Below are positions 38,885 to 47,486 of a DNA stretch of 64,000 bases, in pieces. Within the stretch, counting starts at the first letter, position 1, and the number at the start of each line of letters is the position of its first letter. The position numbers and the translations under genes are program-made. Source of the stretch: Balanoglossus misakiensis (Eukaryota; Hemichordata); the NCBI GenBank assembly GCA_040954595.2, contig CM082578.2, positions 15,376,001 to 15,440,000 of the forward strand, read 5' to 3'. The notes under the pieces were generated by a model. That model made no database searches. It worked only from the letters and a program-made list of their open reading frames with translations, and was not told the DNA's origin.

Positions 38885-40589
38885 CATAACCTTCCTGTCA
38901 CACTGTCCCTCTTTCAATATCTGCCAGGTCACGAACTCAGGAAGTTCGACAAATTTAGGAGGACATTTCCAAATTACTGAAAACAAACTTTTTCAGATTT
39001 CCGCTCTGGCAGATAACAACACATACAGGGCAAATCAATGCGGCATGAAGTAAAGTAGGCTATAGGCCTACTGTAAATATTATTGTAATATATCCAATTG
39101 GAATATATTACATCATTTGAATAGTCCTACGTCATTCTACGGGATGATCGGTCAGATCTGGGAATACTGCAGTGCGGACATATATGGATGGCCTCCGTGT
39201 GCTCGCAAACTGCCATGAAGTTTCTTTTGATAATTAAGACTTATAAATGGTAAACAAAAATCATCCGTTGGGTTTTCAGCAGAAATATTTACATCTCCTG
39301 ACGAGTACACTCAATTGTCTGTGGTTTGTCCAAGATTGAAGTCTCATTTGTGATTTGGACACAGTTATACAAAGCGGCTAAAATGCAACCAGTTTTTGTC
39401 ACCTGGTTACGGATATTGTATTATTAGGATGTATAAAACACTTGCCAGACTTGCTTACATTAAAATATTCGAAACATTGTATGAAATTGTTTAAGAGCGA
39501 TTTTATGTGCTATCCACGGGACTTTGTATTTTCTACATCCGATGAATTATTAATTTTAAAAATATGAGAGAGATGTGATAAGTGGAAAACTCTTGTAACA
39601 TGACCCCCGGGCAAAAAAAATATGGCAACTTCCACCCCCCATACGAAATGGTGCAACCCTTAAAGCGACGAGTCCAGTGCACATCGAGTGTAGTGGCTGC
39701 CAGGTAAGAGCCATGTTTCATTGTGACCTTTAAAATTTGATGTTCCAGCACTGTACGTGTATAGTCAGTATGTGACGTACAGCCAATGCGTGGCAGGGCT
39801 GTATGTCTCACGACTACGCCTCCACGTCGGAAAGACACACACAGTCGGGCCAGGAGCCGGTGCCCTGCTACGTAGAGCTATAAAGCCACAAACAACTAAA
39901 GTCACTGCAAGGTCACACAATGCACTGGTAGTGCGTAGACTTTTGAGCTGTCTGCGATTGAATCACAGACTGTGGATATACATGATACAATACGGAAGAA
40001 CCTCAAAACCGGTGTCATCTTCGCTGGCCAATTGGTATTAAAATGTATGTTGATTTCGGGGGGACCCCAAAGAAGTGGACAAGGAGACTTTGCCTTGAAC
40101 CCAGCCTTCGTGTGTTTGTGGCTTTCGCTCACTCTATATACACGAATGCAAGGTTATATATACTAGGGAGACTGCTCTGGGACGAGCTATCCAAGCCGTG
40201 TTGACTGGACGATGAACTGGTGCATGCAAGCTGTGGCGCATGTGCATGATGTGACGTGGCATGTGACGCGGGGGTCGTGGATTGACAATATACGTCAATC
40301 TGTCAATTCTCAACTCGCATACCAATACCATCCAGAAATGTTGTATCTTCGAGAAACATGCCAGTCTTACACCGGCAAATCCAAAATGGCGGGCTCCAGA
40401 GAGTGCGTTTTGTAAAGCGACATCCAAAGGTTATTACAGTGTGATTATAGTAACATACTTTAGTATGAAAGCAACTGCAAACAAGATTCAAATCATCATA
40501 TACTAAATACACTGTTGGTTTTGGAACTGTAAGATTAATTTACACCGTCCTTTTTGTCTTTTTCAGAAACGCAAAATAAAGTGTGCAAC
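38885..40589. other. Intergenic region between WASP copy 2 and the oxidase cluster
   Basis: No gene was recognised. A near-perfect AT-rich palindrome lies at 39085-39111, and an ATTAAA at 39459-39464 could be the WASP copy 2 polyadenylation signal. A pyrimidine tract and AG end at 40566, just upstream of the first oxidase ATG, and mark a 5' UTR intron whose donor was not located. Confidence 0.5.
39085..39111. repeat. 27-base AT-rich palindrome
   Basis: GTAATATATCCAA followed by TTGGAATATATTAC is self-complementary apart from one unpaired T. Confidence 0.8.
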
Positions 40590-41693
40590 ATGACCAAACC
40601 AATGCTTGTGTGTGTAAATGACTACGAGGCCTACGCGAAGGAACATTTAACTAAACATCACTTGCTATACTTTACAACAGGCGCTGATGAAGAAATAACT
40701 TTGAGAGAAAACATACAGGCATTCAGACGTTTGAAGCTAAAACCAGCGATGCTACGGGACGTCTCAAACAGGGATTTGTCTGTAGCACTTCTCGGCCACC
40801 GTATCGATTTCCCCATTTCGATTTCCCCGACCGCATTCCATGCTTTAGCTTGCCACGAAGGAGAAGTTGCAACTGCAAGAGCTGCCGAAGGAATGAAGAC
40901 CTGTATGGCACTGAGTACATATTCCACAAAATCTATGGAAGAGGTCAGCCAGGCAGCGCCAGGTGGGCTCCGTTGGTTTCAGCTGTATGTATGGCGCCCC
41001 CGTACGATATCAGAGGCTCTGGTGAGACGGGCGGAGGCGGCTGGTTATAAAGCATTGGTTTTGACAGTTGATCTGCCCGAAGTGGGTAAAAGAAGAGGCA
41101 TGGAATACATAGGTGGATTTAAACTGCCATCTCATATGGAGTTTCCACATCTTCCGAAGCAGTATCAAGAACAAGCAAAGGAAGATGTTCATCAAGATTA
41201 CGGAACCCCGGCAGGAATGGTTGACTCATCGCTGACCTGGGAATGCGTTGATTGGCTGAAATCCATCACCAATCTGCCCATTGTTCTGAAGGGCATTCTC
41301 AGCCCCGAAGATGCTCTGTTGGCTGTGCAGCACAAAGTTGCTGGTATCTTGGTGTCTAATCACGGAGGCAGACAGTTAGATTGTGTTCCTGCAACCATAG
41401 AAGCCTTGCCCCAAATCGTGGAAGCAGTCAAGGGGAAAATTGAAATCTATTTGGATGGAGGTGTACGTACTGGTACAGATGTCTTCAAAGCATTGGCTTT
41501 AGGTGCCAAAGCTGTATTTGTTGGAAGACCAATAGTTTATGGGCTTTCATATGCGAGTGAAGAAGGGGTCAGACAGGTGTTGCAGATTCTGAAAGATGAG
41601 TTGAGTTTGGCCATGGCTTTGTCTGGCTGCTCCAAGATCAGTGATATCAAACCGGAGTATGTCGTACATCAATCGTATTACGCAAAATTGTGA
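40590..41693 (+). CDS. HAO1-like: Peroxisomal FMN-dependent 2-hydroxyacid oxidase, copy 1 (single coding exon)
   Basis: Oxidises an L-2-hydroxyacid to the 2-oxoacid, making H2O2, on FMN. The 367-aa protein spans the whole glycolate oxidase/HAO fold. In spinach glycolate oxidase terms it keeps Tyr24 (Tyr27 here, LLYFTTGADEE), Tyr129 (QLY, Tyr133), Asp157 (LTVD), Lys230 (VLKG) and the catalytic His254/Arg257 motif SNHGGRQLD, plus the FMN-phosphate motif LDGGVRTGTDVFKALALGA. The Trp108 position is Tyr. The C-terminal AKL is a peroxisomal PTS1 signal. The ATG at 40590 is chosen because the peptide after it aligns with copies 2 and 3. A pyrimidine tract and CAG end at 40566, so the coding exon starts within a 5' UTR exon at 40567. 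The 3' 468 bases are nearly identical to the other two copies. Confidence 0.95.
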   Translation: MTKPMLVCVNDYEAYAKEHLTKHHLLYFTTGADEEITLRENIQAFRRLKLKPAMLRDVSNRDLSVALLGHRIDFPISISPTAFHALACHEGEVATARAAEGMKTCMALSTYSTKSMEEVSQAAPGGLRWFQLYVWRPRTISEALVRRAEAAGYKALVLTVDLPEVGKRRGMEYIGGFKLPSHMEFPHLPKQYQEQAKEDVHQDYGTPAGMVDSSLTWECVDWLKSITNLPIVLKGILSPEDALLAVQHKVAGILVSNHGGRQLDCVPATIEALPQIVEAVKGKIEIYLDGGVRTGTDVFKALALGAKAVFVGRPIVYGLSYASEEGVRQVLQILKDELSLAMALSGCSKISDIKPEYVVHQSYYAKL

Positions 41694-42700
41694 ATGACAA
41701 AATGCGAATGTGAACGCCAAACGGAGAAAAACGAAGCATTGAGGACATACATGGAATAGCGATTACGAATGCCCTTACAATGTGTGTGACAATATATGGA
41801 TTTTTGTCTTTTGTCTAATGTTAGCCAGCAATATTCATCTAATTTGAATAATAGCGTGACTAAATATTTCAATACCAAAAGTAGCGACGATGATCCGAAA
41901 TTAACAGGACTTTTAAAAGTGGGTCAGTAAATGTTTGGTTGAAATTATTCAGTCTTTGAATTGACAGCATAACTGCACAATCTTGAGACATGTAATCTTC
42001 GATTTATTGTAGAAAACTTCAATATTTTCACGATAACACAATTGGAAAAGTAAAAGTTGGTGAAAAACCTAAGGTAAAAGATTATGCAAGGATCGCTTTT
42101 TTGCTTGCCCATCGCATAGCTTTCTTGTATCCGTATGCAAGTCTTTCCAAGGACACCTGGTGAATAGATGGCGTAACTCTGATTTCAATCGGATTTCAAC
42201 AAGATCACGTGGCTCGAAATTCAATAATGAGTTGATTAGAACAAGTCGAACTGGGGGTGGTCTGTCGGGCCGATCACGTGATAGATTAAATCTAATAATT
42301 CATTATCACGCACTGAGTAACGGGTGCAACAAAGTCTGGTTCCCTGACAAAGTGGCCTTTTCTTTTTTCCTGCCGGGTACTACAATTAAAAGACACATGT
42401 AAGTCATTTGCATCATTAAACGAGCTTCTTACAGGAGAGTCCTGTGCTCAACGGATTGTAACCAAAGTTCGGTGGTGAATATAAATACTTTGACTATAGA
42501 GAAAATACAGAAATATATTTTCACTACGTTGCCAGGACCGTCCACTATTAGAGCGCTCAAATCACAACTTTGTGCTGTGTTAAACGGACTGAATAGAAAT
42601 TATGTAATATAGAAGTCGTGGGGTTGCAGTTACATACAGGACTCTGATACTTTTTCGATATATCTCTTATAGAACTGTCTGGCTATTGACTTTGTTGAGA
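41694..42700. other. Spacer between oxidase copies 1 and 2
   Basis: No coding exon seen. A TATAAATA at 42480-42487 is a possible TATA box for copy 2. A splice-acceptor-like TCTCTTATAG ends at 42672, 28 bases before the copy 2 ATG. Confidence 0.5.
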
Positions 42701-43798
42701 ATGCATAAACCAAAGCTGGTGTGTGTAGATGACTATGAAAGTCATGCAAGGCAACACCTGAGCGAGCCAACGAGGATCCATTTTGCATCTGGTGCTGACG
42801 AAGAATTAACATTGAACGAGAACAAACAGGCATTCCGGCGTTTGAAAATAATACCCAGAGTTCTCAGGGATGTCTCAAACATCGATTTGTCTACATCCAT
42901 TCTCGGCCAACACGTTGATTTCCCAGTTGGTATTTCACCGACCGGAAGTCACCGTTTGGCCTGCGATGAAGGGGAGATCGCCACAGCCAGAGCAGCAAAG
43001 GCCATGGAGACATGCATGGTGTTGAGTACTGGTGCAACAAGGTCCATAGAAGAGGTCAGCCAGGCGGCTCCTAACGGTCTCCACTGGTTTCAATTGTACG
43101 TTCATCGCAATCGCGCGGGAACCGAAGATTTGGTCAGGAGGGCAGAAGCTGAAGGATTCAAGGCACTGGCGTTGACTGTTGATATGCCGTACATAGGAAA
43201 GCGACGGCAGTCGTGCACTAGCTTAGCAGTCGCCCCGCATTTACAACGCCCGCACATGCCAAAGACACTTTCCGAGGAGGTAATCAATAAAGTGACTGAA
43301 AGGACCTCTGCACCGTTGGCCTTGTTTGACTCATCGCTCACCTGGGAATGCGTTGATTGGCTGAAATCCATCACCAATCTGCCGATTGTTCTGAAGGGCA
43401 TTCTCAGCCCCGAAGATGCTCTGTTGGCTGTGCAGCACAAAGTTGCTGGTATCTTTGTGTCTAATCACGGAGGCAGACAGTTAGATTGTGTTCCTGCAAC
43501 CATAGAAGCATTGCCCAAAATCGTGAAAGCAGTCAAGGGGAAAATTGAAATCTATTTGGATGGAGGTGTACGTACTGGTACAGATGTCTTCAAAGCATTG
43601 GCTTTGGGTGCCAAAGCTGTATTTGTTGGAAGACCAATAGTTTATGGCCTTTCATATGCGAGTGAAGAAGGGGCCAGACAGGTGTTGCAGATTCTGAAAG
43701 ATGAGCTGAGTTTGGCCATGGCTTTGTCTGGCTGCTCCAAGATCAGTGATATCAAGCCGGATTATGTCGTGCATGAATCGTATTACGCAAAATTGTAA
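42701..43798 (+). CDS. HAO1-like: Peroxisomal FMN-dependent 2-hydroxyacid oxidase, copy 2 (His at the Tyr24 position)
   Basis: 365 aa, same family and AKL terminus as its neighbours. The FMN and catalytic motifs are intact: SNHGGRQLD, LKG, LTVD and LDGGVRTGTDVFKALALGA. It differs at substrate-binding positions: the residue matching spinach Tyr24 is His27 (RIHFASGADEE) and the Trp108 position is Gly111 (LSTGATRS), while Tyr129 is kept (Tyr133, QLY). Spinach mutagenesis implicates these positions in substrate carboxylate binding and chain-length preference, so altered substrate use is likely but unproven. The first ~325 coding bases are very close to copy 3, the middle is diverged, and the last 468 bases are nearly identical to copies 1 and 3. 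The ATG at 42701 (MHKPKLVCVDDYE) is the first in frame after the acceptor at 42672. Confidence 0.94.
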   Translation: MHKPKLVCVDDYESHARQHLSEPTRIHFASGADEELTLNENKQAFRRLKIIPRVLRDVSNIDLSTSILGQHVDFPVGISPTGSHRLACDEGEIATARAAKAMETCMVLSTGATRSIEEVSQAAPNGLHWFQLYVHRNRAGTEDLVRRAEAEGFKALALTVDMPYIGKRRQSCTSLAVAPHLQRPHMPKTLSEEVINKVTERTSAPLALFDSSLTWECVDWLKSITNLPIVLKGILSPEDALLAVQHKVAGIFVSNHGGRQLDCVPATIEALPKIVKAVKGKIEIYLDGGVRTGTDVFKALALGAKAVFVGRPIVYGLSYASEEGARQVLQILKDELSLAMALSGCSKISDIKPDYVVHESYYAKL

Positions 43799-44975
43799 AA
43801 CAACATACCTAAGGAGTCCTGTTCTAAGAGACATAATTTTTATCTACTAGTAAAAGAAAAAGATCAACATATTGCAAAGATTTGTCAGTCGCCTTGCGAT
43901 CCATTTGTGTTGTGGTGGTGATATAATTGTAAAATATGTCGGATATCGTGGAAATGAATGGGTTCAATATGAATTGAAATGAAAAATGATTTTAAAGAAA
44001 AATAAGGTTCGGTAATAAGCAATTTCCTGCTTCTATGGTATTAAAAGTAAAACCTCACAAATATTTGCATTTACTTGATCACGTGATTGTATTTTGGTAC
44101 CCCCCCCCCCTTATTGATAAATTAAACTTTCCATTTCTCCTGATATGTCTCATTCTACATCAACACTGAGCACTTCAGCGCAGATAAAGCTATAACTGGA
44201 AACATGTTATAGCGTGTAAATATATTAATAAACATACTGACTGTATTCATTTCATAAACCCAGGTCCAATCCAGCTTAGCTTTATAAAGCTGAATCTCCC
44301 CCACACTGTTAACAGATCAATACTTTGATCTCAAAAAGCTGATACAGTCTGTTACACGAGGTAGGTAATGTCCCGATGTTGCTTGTTAATATTTTATTAA
44401 CCTTTGGGTTAATCCGTCGTACATAACCATCTTATGTTGAATGTTTTTTTTCACTGGGTGACAGATTGAATGTTCTGATTGACACACTGCGCCTGAATCC
44501 CCTTTCGGTGAAACAACTGCAGGGAAAAACGGTCTATACGAAGCCGTTCATAACACACGGCCATATTGTGCCAAAAAGTGATATATTCTGACCGCATAAC
44601 GGTGTGCTATTTCCTGTATCTGTTAAACTAGCCACAACAAAGTAGTTCAGATACCCAGCATCACTACCTTTGATTTGAAGGGATACGGTCTACAGTGGTA
44701 TACTTTGGTGGCAACAGGCTCTGATAAGTGAGGACTAGTGAGAGATTGTTTTATTCTGACAAAAGAATACACGGTGGAAATGAGCTGCCTCTTCTGGCTA
44801 TGTTTCATAATCGTGCCACCGCATTGTGAACTTGTCAAGACGCGTCAAATCTATAATAGCAATCATGAGCTGAACGTTGATCTGGACAAGTCTGGACAAG
44901 CGTGAAATATGGATATCGTCAGGAGAACCAATCATATTCCGAAGTAGCAAGCACATATAAAGCGCGAGCGAAAAT

Positions 44976-45038
44976 AGACCCCCCCCCAAAAAAAAAACTA
45001 GGGATGGACTTTTTAATATTCCGGGGGGGGGGGGGTCT
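44976..45038. repeat. Homopolymer-based inverted repeat (C9 ... G13)
   Basis: AGACCCCCCCCC (44976-44987) and GGGGGGGGGTCT (45027-45038) are perfect complements around a 39-base loop that starts with a run of 10 A. Confidence 0.8.
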
Positions 45039-45534
45039 GATAGATTGAGACTATGCATGATTTTTAAAACCCCTGACGGTGTCTGCGTCGAATCTTTTCT
45101 CACACCTCTAAACGTGGGCAGATCTTTTCACATAATCGATTTCAGAAAATACAAAACACATATTTTGTGTTCAATAACCATTTGCAGATTTACAAAGCAG
45201 ATTTCATTTCCCTGATTATTTCATTGAATATTAATACAATGCAATGGTCACCGCGCATTTTCATACCACTACGGCGACATATGATTCTAGCCACATTTCT
45301 CATATTACTGCGGGAAACAAACAGTTGGTCGCGTGATGAAGTTTAGGTGGTGTCGTCATCGCGAGATTGAGATCTCATATTTGCTGCATGCTTTGACACA
45401 AGTCACCATTGTATGTGCACTTTGATTTGTCAATATTGATACCGGGGCTGGTTAAACTGCAGGGAAGACTAAACAAGTCATTTTGCACTACAGGTATTGT
45501 ACTTATTTATTTGCATATTCCAGACGCTTAGGCC

Positions 45535-45542
45535 TATATAAA
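45535..45542 (+). promoter_or_regulatory. Candidate TATA box for oxidase copy 3
   Basis: TATATAAA lies about 330 bases upstream of the acceptor at 45868, a suitable position for a short 5' UTR exon. There is no direct evidence for the start site. Confidence 0.3.
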
Positions 45543-45903
45543 CTTGTTCTGCTCAAAGACGCTTTTAATAGCAATTCTGTTCTGTCTAACTAATAGCCCG
45601 GCTCCAAAGAATACTTTACAACGTTTGCACGCTATGTCGCGTACAATGGTACCTGTATTTTGTCAGGTCGCATTCCTATAAGGTTATCAATCTGTAAAGC
45701 CTGTCTGACCTATGTGGTTAACGGTAATGATATATTTAAGTCTCTCTGATCACATACGAAGGCTGATGTTGATCCGCTGATATCTGTCTGTCTTTTTATG
45801 CCATCGTTATCTCAAGAATGGCTGGTTGGATTTTAACCATATTTTGTGGCCCTTTCCGTCTCTTACAGAAAGGAGAAACGATTGGCTTTGTATCACATAA
45901 AGA

Positions 45904-47001
45904 ATGTCTAAACCAAAGATGGTGTGTGTTGATGACTATGAAAATCATGCAAAGCAACACTTGAGCGAGCCAATGAGGATCTATTACGCTACAGGTGCTG
46001 ACGAAGAAATAACTTTGCATGAAAACAAAAGGGCATTCCGGCGTTTGAAAATAATACCCAGGGTTCTCAGGGATGTCTCAAACATCGATTTGTCTACATC
46101 CGTTCTCGGCCAACACATCGATTTCCCAGTTGGTATTTCACCGACTGGAAGTCACCGTTTGGCCTGCGATGAAGGGGAGATCGCCACAGCCAGAGCGGCA
46201 AAGGGCATGGAGACATGCATGGTGTTGAGCATGTCTACAACACGGTCTGTGGAGGAAGTGAGTGAGTGCGCCCCCGGCGGTCTCCGATGGTTCCAGATGT
46301 TCATTTGGCGGCGGCGCTCGGTGACTGTTGATCTGGTGAAGAGAGTCGAAGCTGCCGGTTTTAAAGCGTTGGTCCTATCAGTGGATGCACCGTTTATAGG
46401 AAAACGACGACGTACTACTGTTAGCGTGGCAATAGAACCACACTTGAAACGCCCCCACATGCCGAAAGCACTTTCCGAAGAAGTGATTAACAAAGCGGCT
46501 GAACGATCATCTTCCCCAATGCCTTTCTTTGACCCATCGCTCACCTGGGAGTGCGTTGATTGGCTGAAATCCATCACCAATCTGCCGATTGTTCTGAAGG
46601 GCATTCTTAGCCCCGAAGATGCTCTGTTGGCTGTGCAGCACAAAGTTGCTGGTATCTTGGTGTCTAATCACGGAGGCAGACAGTTAGATTGTGTTCCTGC
46701 AACCATAGAAGCCTTGCCCCAAATCGTGGAAGCAGTCAAAGGGAAAATTGAAATCTATTTGGATGGTGGTGTACGTACTGGTACAGATGTCTTCAAAGCA
46801 TTGGCTTTAGGTGCCAAAGCTGTATTTGTTGGAAGACCAATAGTTTATGGCCTTTCATATGCGGGCGAAGTAGGGGCCAGACAGGTGTTGCAGATTCTGA
46901 AACATGAGTTGAGTTTGGCCATGGCTTTGTCTGGCTGCTCCAAGATCAGTGATATCAAGCCAGAATATGTCGTACATGAATCGTATTACGCAAAACTGTA
47001 A
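45904..47001 (+). CDS. HAO1-like: Peroxisomal FMN-dependent 2-hydroxyacid oxidase, copy 3 (Phe at the Tyr129 position)
   Basis: 365 aa, single coding exon, AKL peroxisomal signal. Catalytic His/Arg (SNHGGRQLD), Lys (VLKG), Asp (LSVD) and the FMN-phosphate motif are intact. The Tyr24 equivalent is kept (Tyr27, RIYYATGADEE). The Tyr129 equivalent is Phe133 (FQMFIW) and the Trp108 position is Ser111 (LSMSTTRS). In spinach glycolate oxidase, changes at exactly these two positions were studied for lower glycolate activity or altered specificity, so this copy may act slowly on glycolate or on a different 2-hydroxyacid. That last step is inference. The ATG at 45904 follows an acceptor ending at 45868. 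Confidence 0.94.
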   Translation: MSKPKMVCVDDYENHAKQHLSEPMRIYYATGADEEITLHENKRAFRRLKIIPRVLRDVSNIDLSTSVLGQHIDFPVGISPTGSHRLACDEGEIATARAAKGMETCMVLSMSTTRSVEEVSECAPGGLRWFQMFIWRRRSVTVDLVKRVEAAGFKALVLSVDAPFIGKRRRTTVSVAIEPHLKRPHMPKALSEEVINKAAERSSSPMPFFDPSLTWECVDWLKSITNLPIVLKGILSPEDALLAVQHKVAGILVSNHGGRQLDCVPATIEALPQIVEAVKGKIEIYLDGGVRTGTDVFKALALGAKAVFVGRPIVYGLSYAGEVGARQVLQILKHELSLAMALSGCSKISDIKPEYVVHESYYAKL

Positions 47002-47486
47002 AAAATAAGGATTTTTTTCTCTAATATTTTCAGCATTATAAATTATGAATAAGGTTTACACGTGTTACAAAATCAAATCATGTTATGGGATTTGGTGCGT
47101 GGTTTATTTAGTAAGCTTAAAAACTAGCATGTAAGAAATTGTTAAACACCATTGTCAACTTCAACTATTAAAATGAGAACTGCACCCGTAAAAGATGCTG
47201 TTTCAAGTTCCACGACTTTCACAAAGTGAAACTTGCTTGAGGTGGTATTACATAAAAACATCTAAATCTACTGAGAAACTTCTAGCTATATCCTGTTGCT
47301 TGCACAGCGAGTAAAATTCCTTCCTCGAAAAATAAATATATCAATTCTTGGACGTGAAAACAAATCGCATCTCTTCCCCGAACCATCCCCGTCGAGATGT
47401 AATGGAAGATTCCTAGAACCGACGGAAGTCGCGTTACTCATCTGCTAATACTCATTCCATCTTCAAGATCTGGCCACAAGGACGCA
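47002..47486. other. Spacer between oxidase copy 3 and the collagen gene
   Basis: No gene seen. AATAAA near 47332 may be the oxidase copy 3 polyadenylation signal; the rest should be collagen promoter and 5' UTR. Confidence 0.5.

Larger units (their letters stand above)
43799..45903. other. Spacer between oxidase copies 2 and 3
   Basis: No gene recognised. Contains a C11 run at 44100-44110, a C9/G13 inverted repeat at 44976-45038, a candidate TATA box at 45535-45542 and a splice-acceptor-like TCTCTTACAG ending at 45868, 35 bases before the copy 3 ATG. Confidence 0.5.

Noticed and set aside
46152-46643. Minus-strand open frames within the oxidase genes (also 43102-43440)
   Set aside because: They repeat between copies only because the coding strand is conserved; no independent coding signal.
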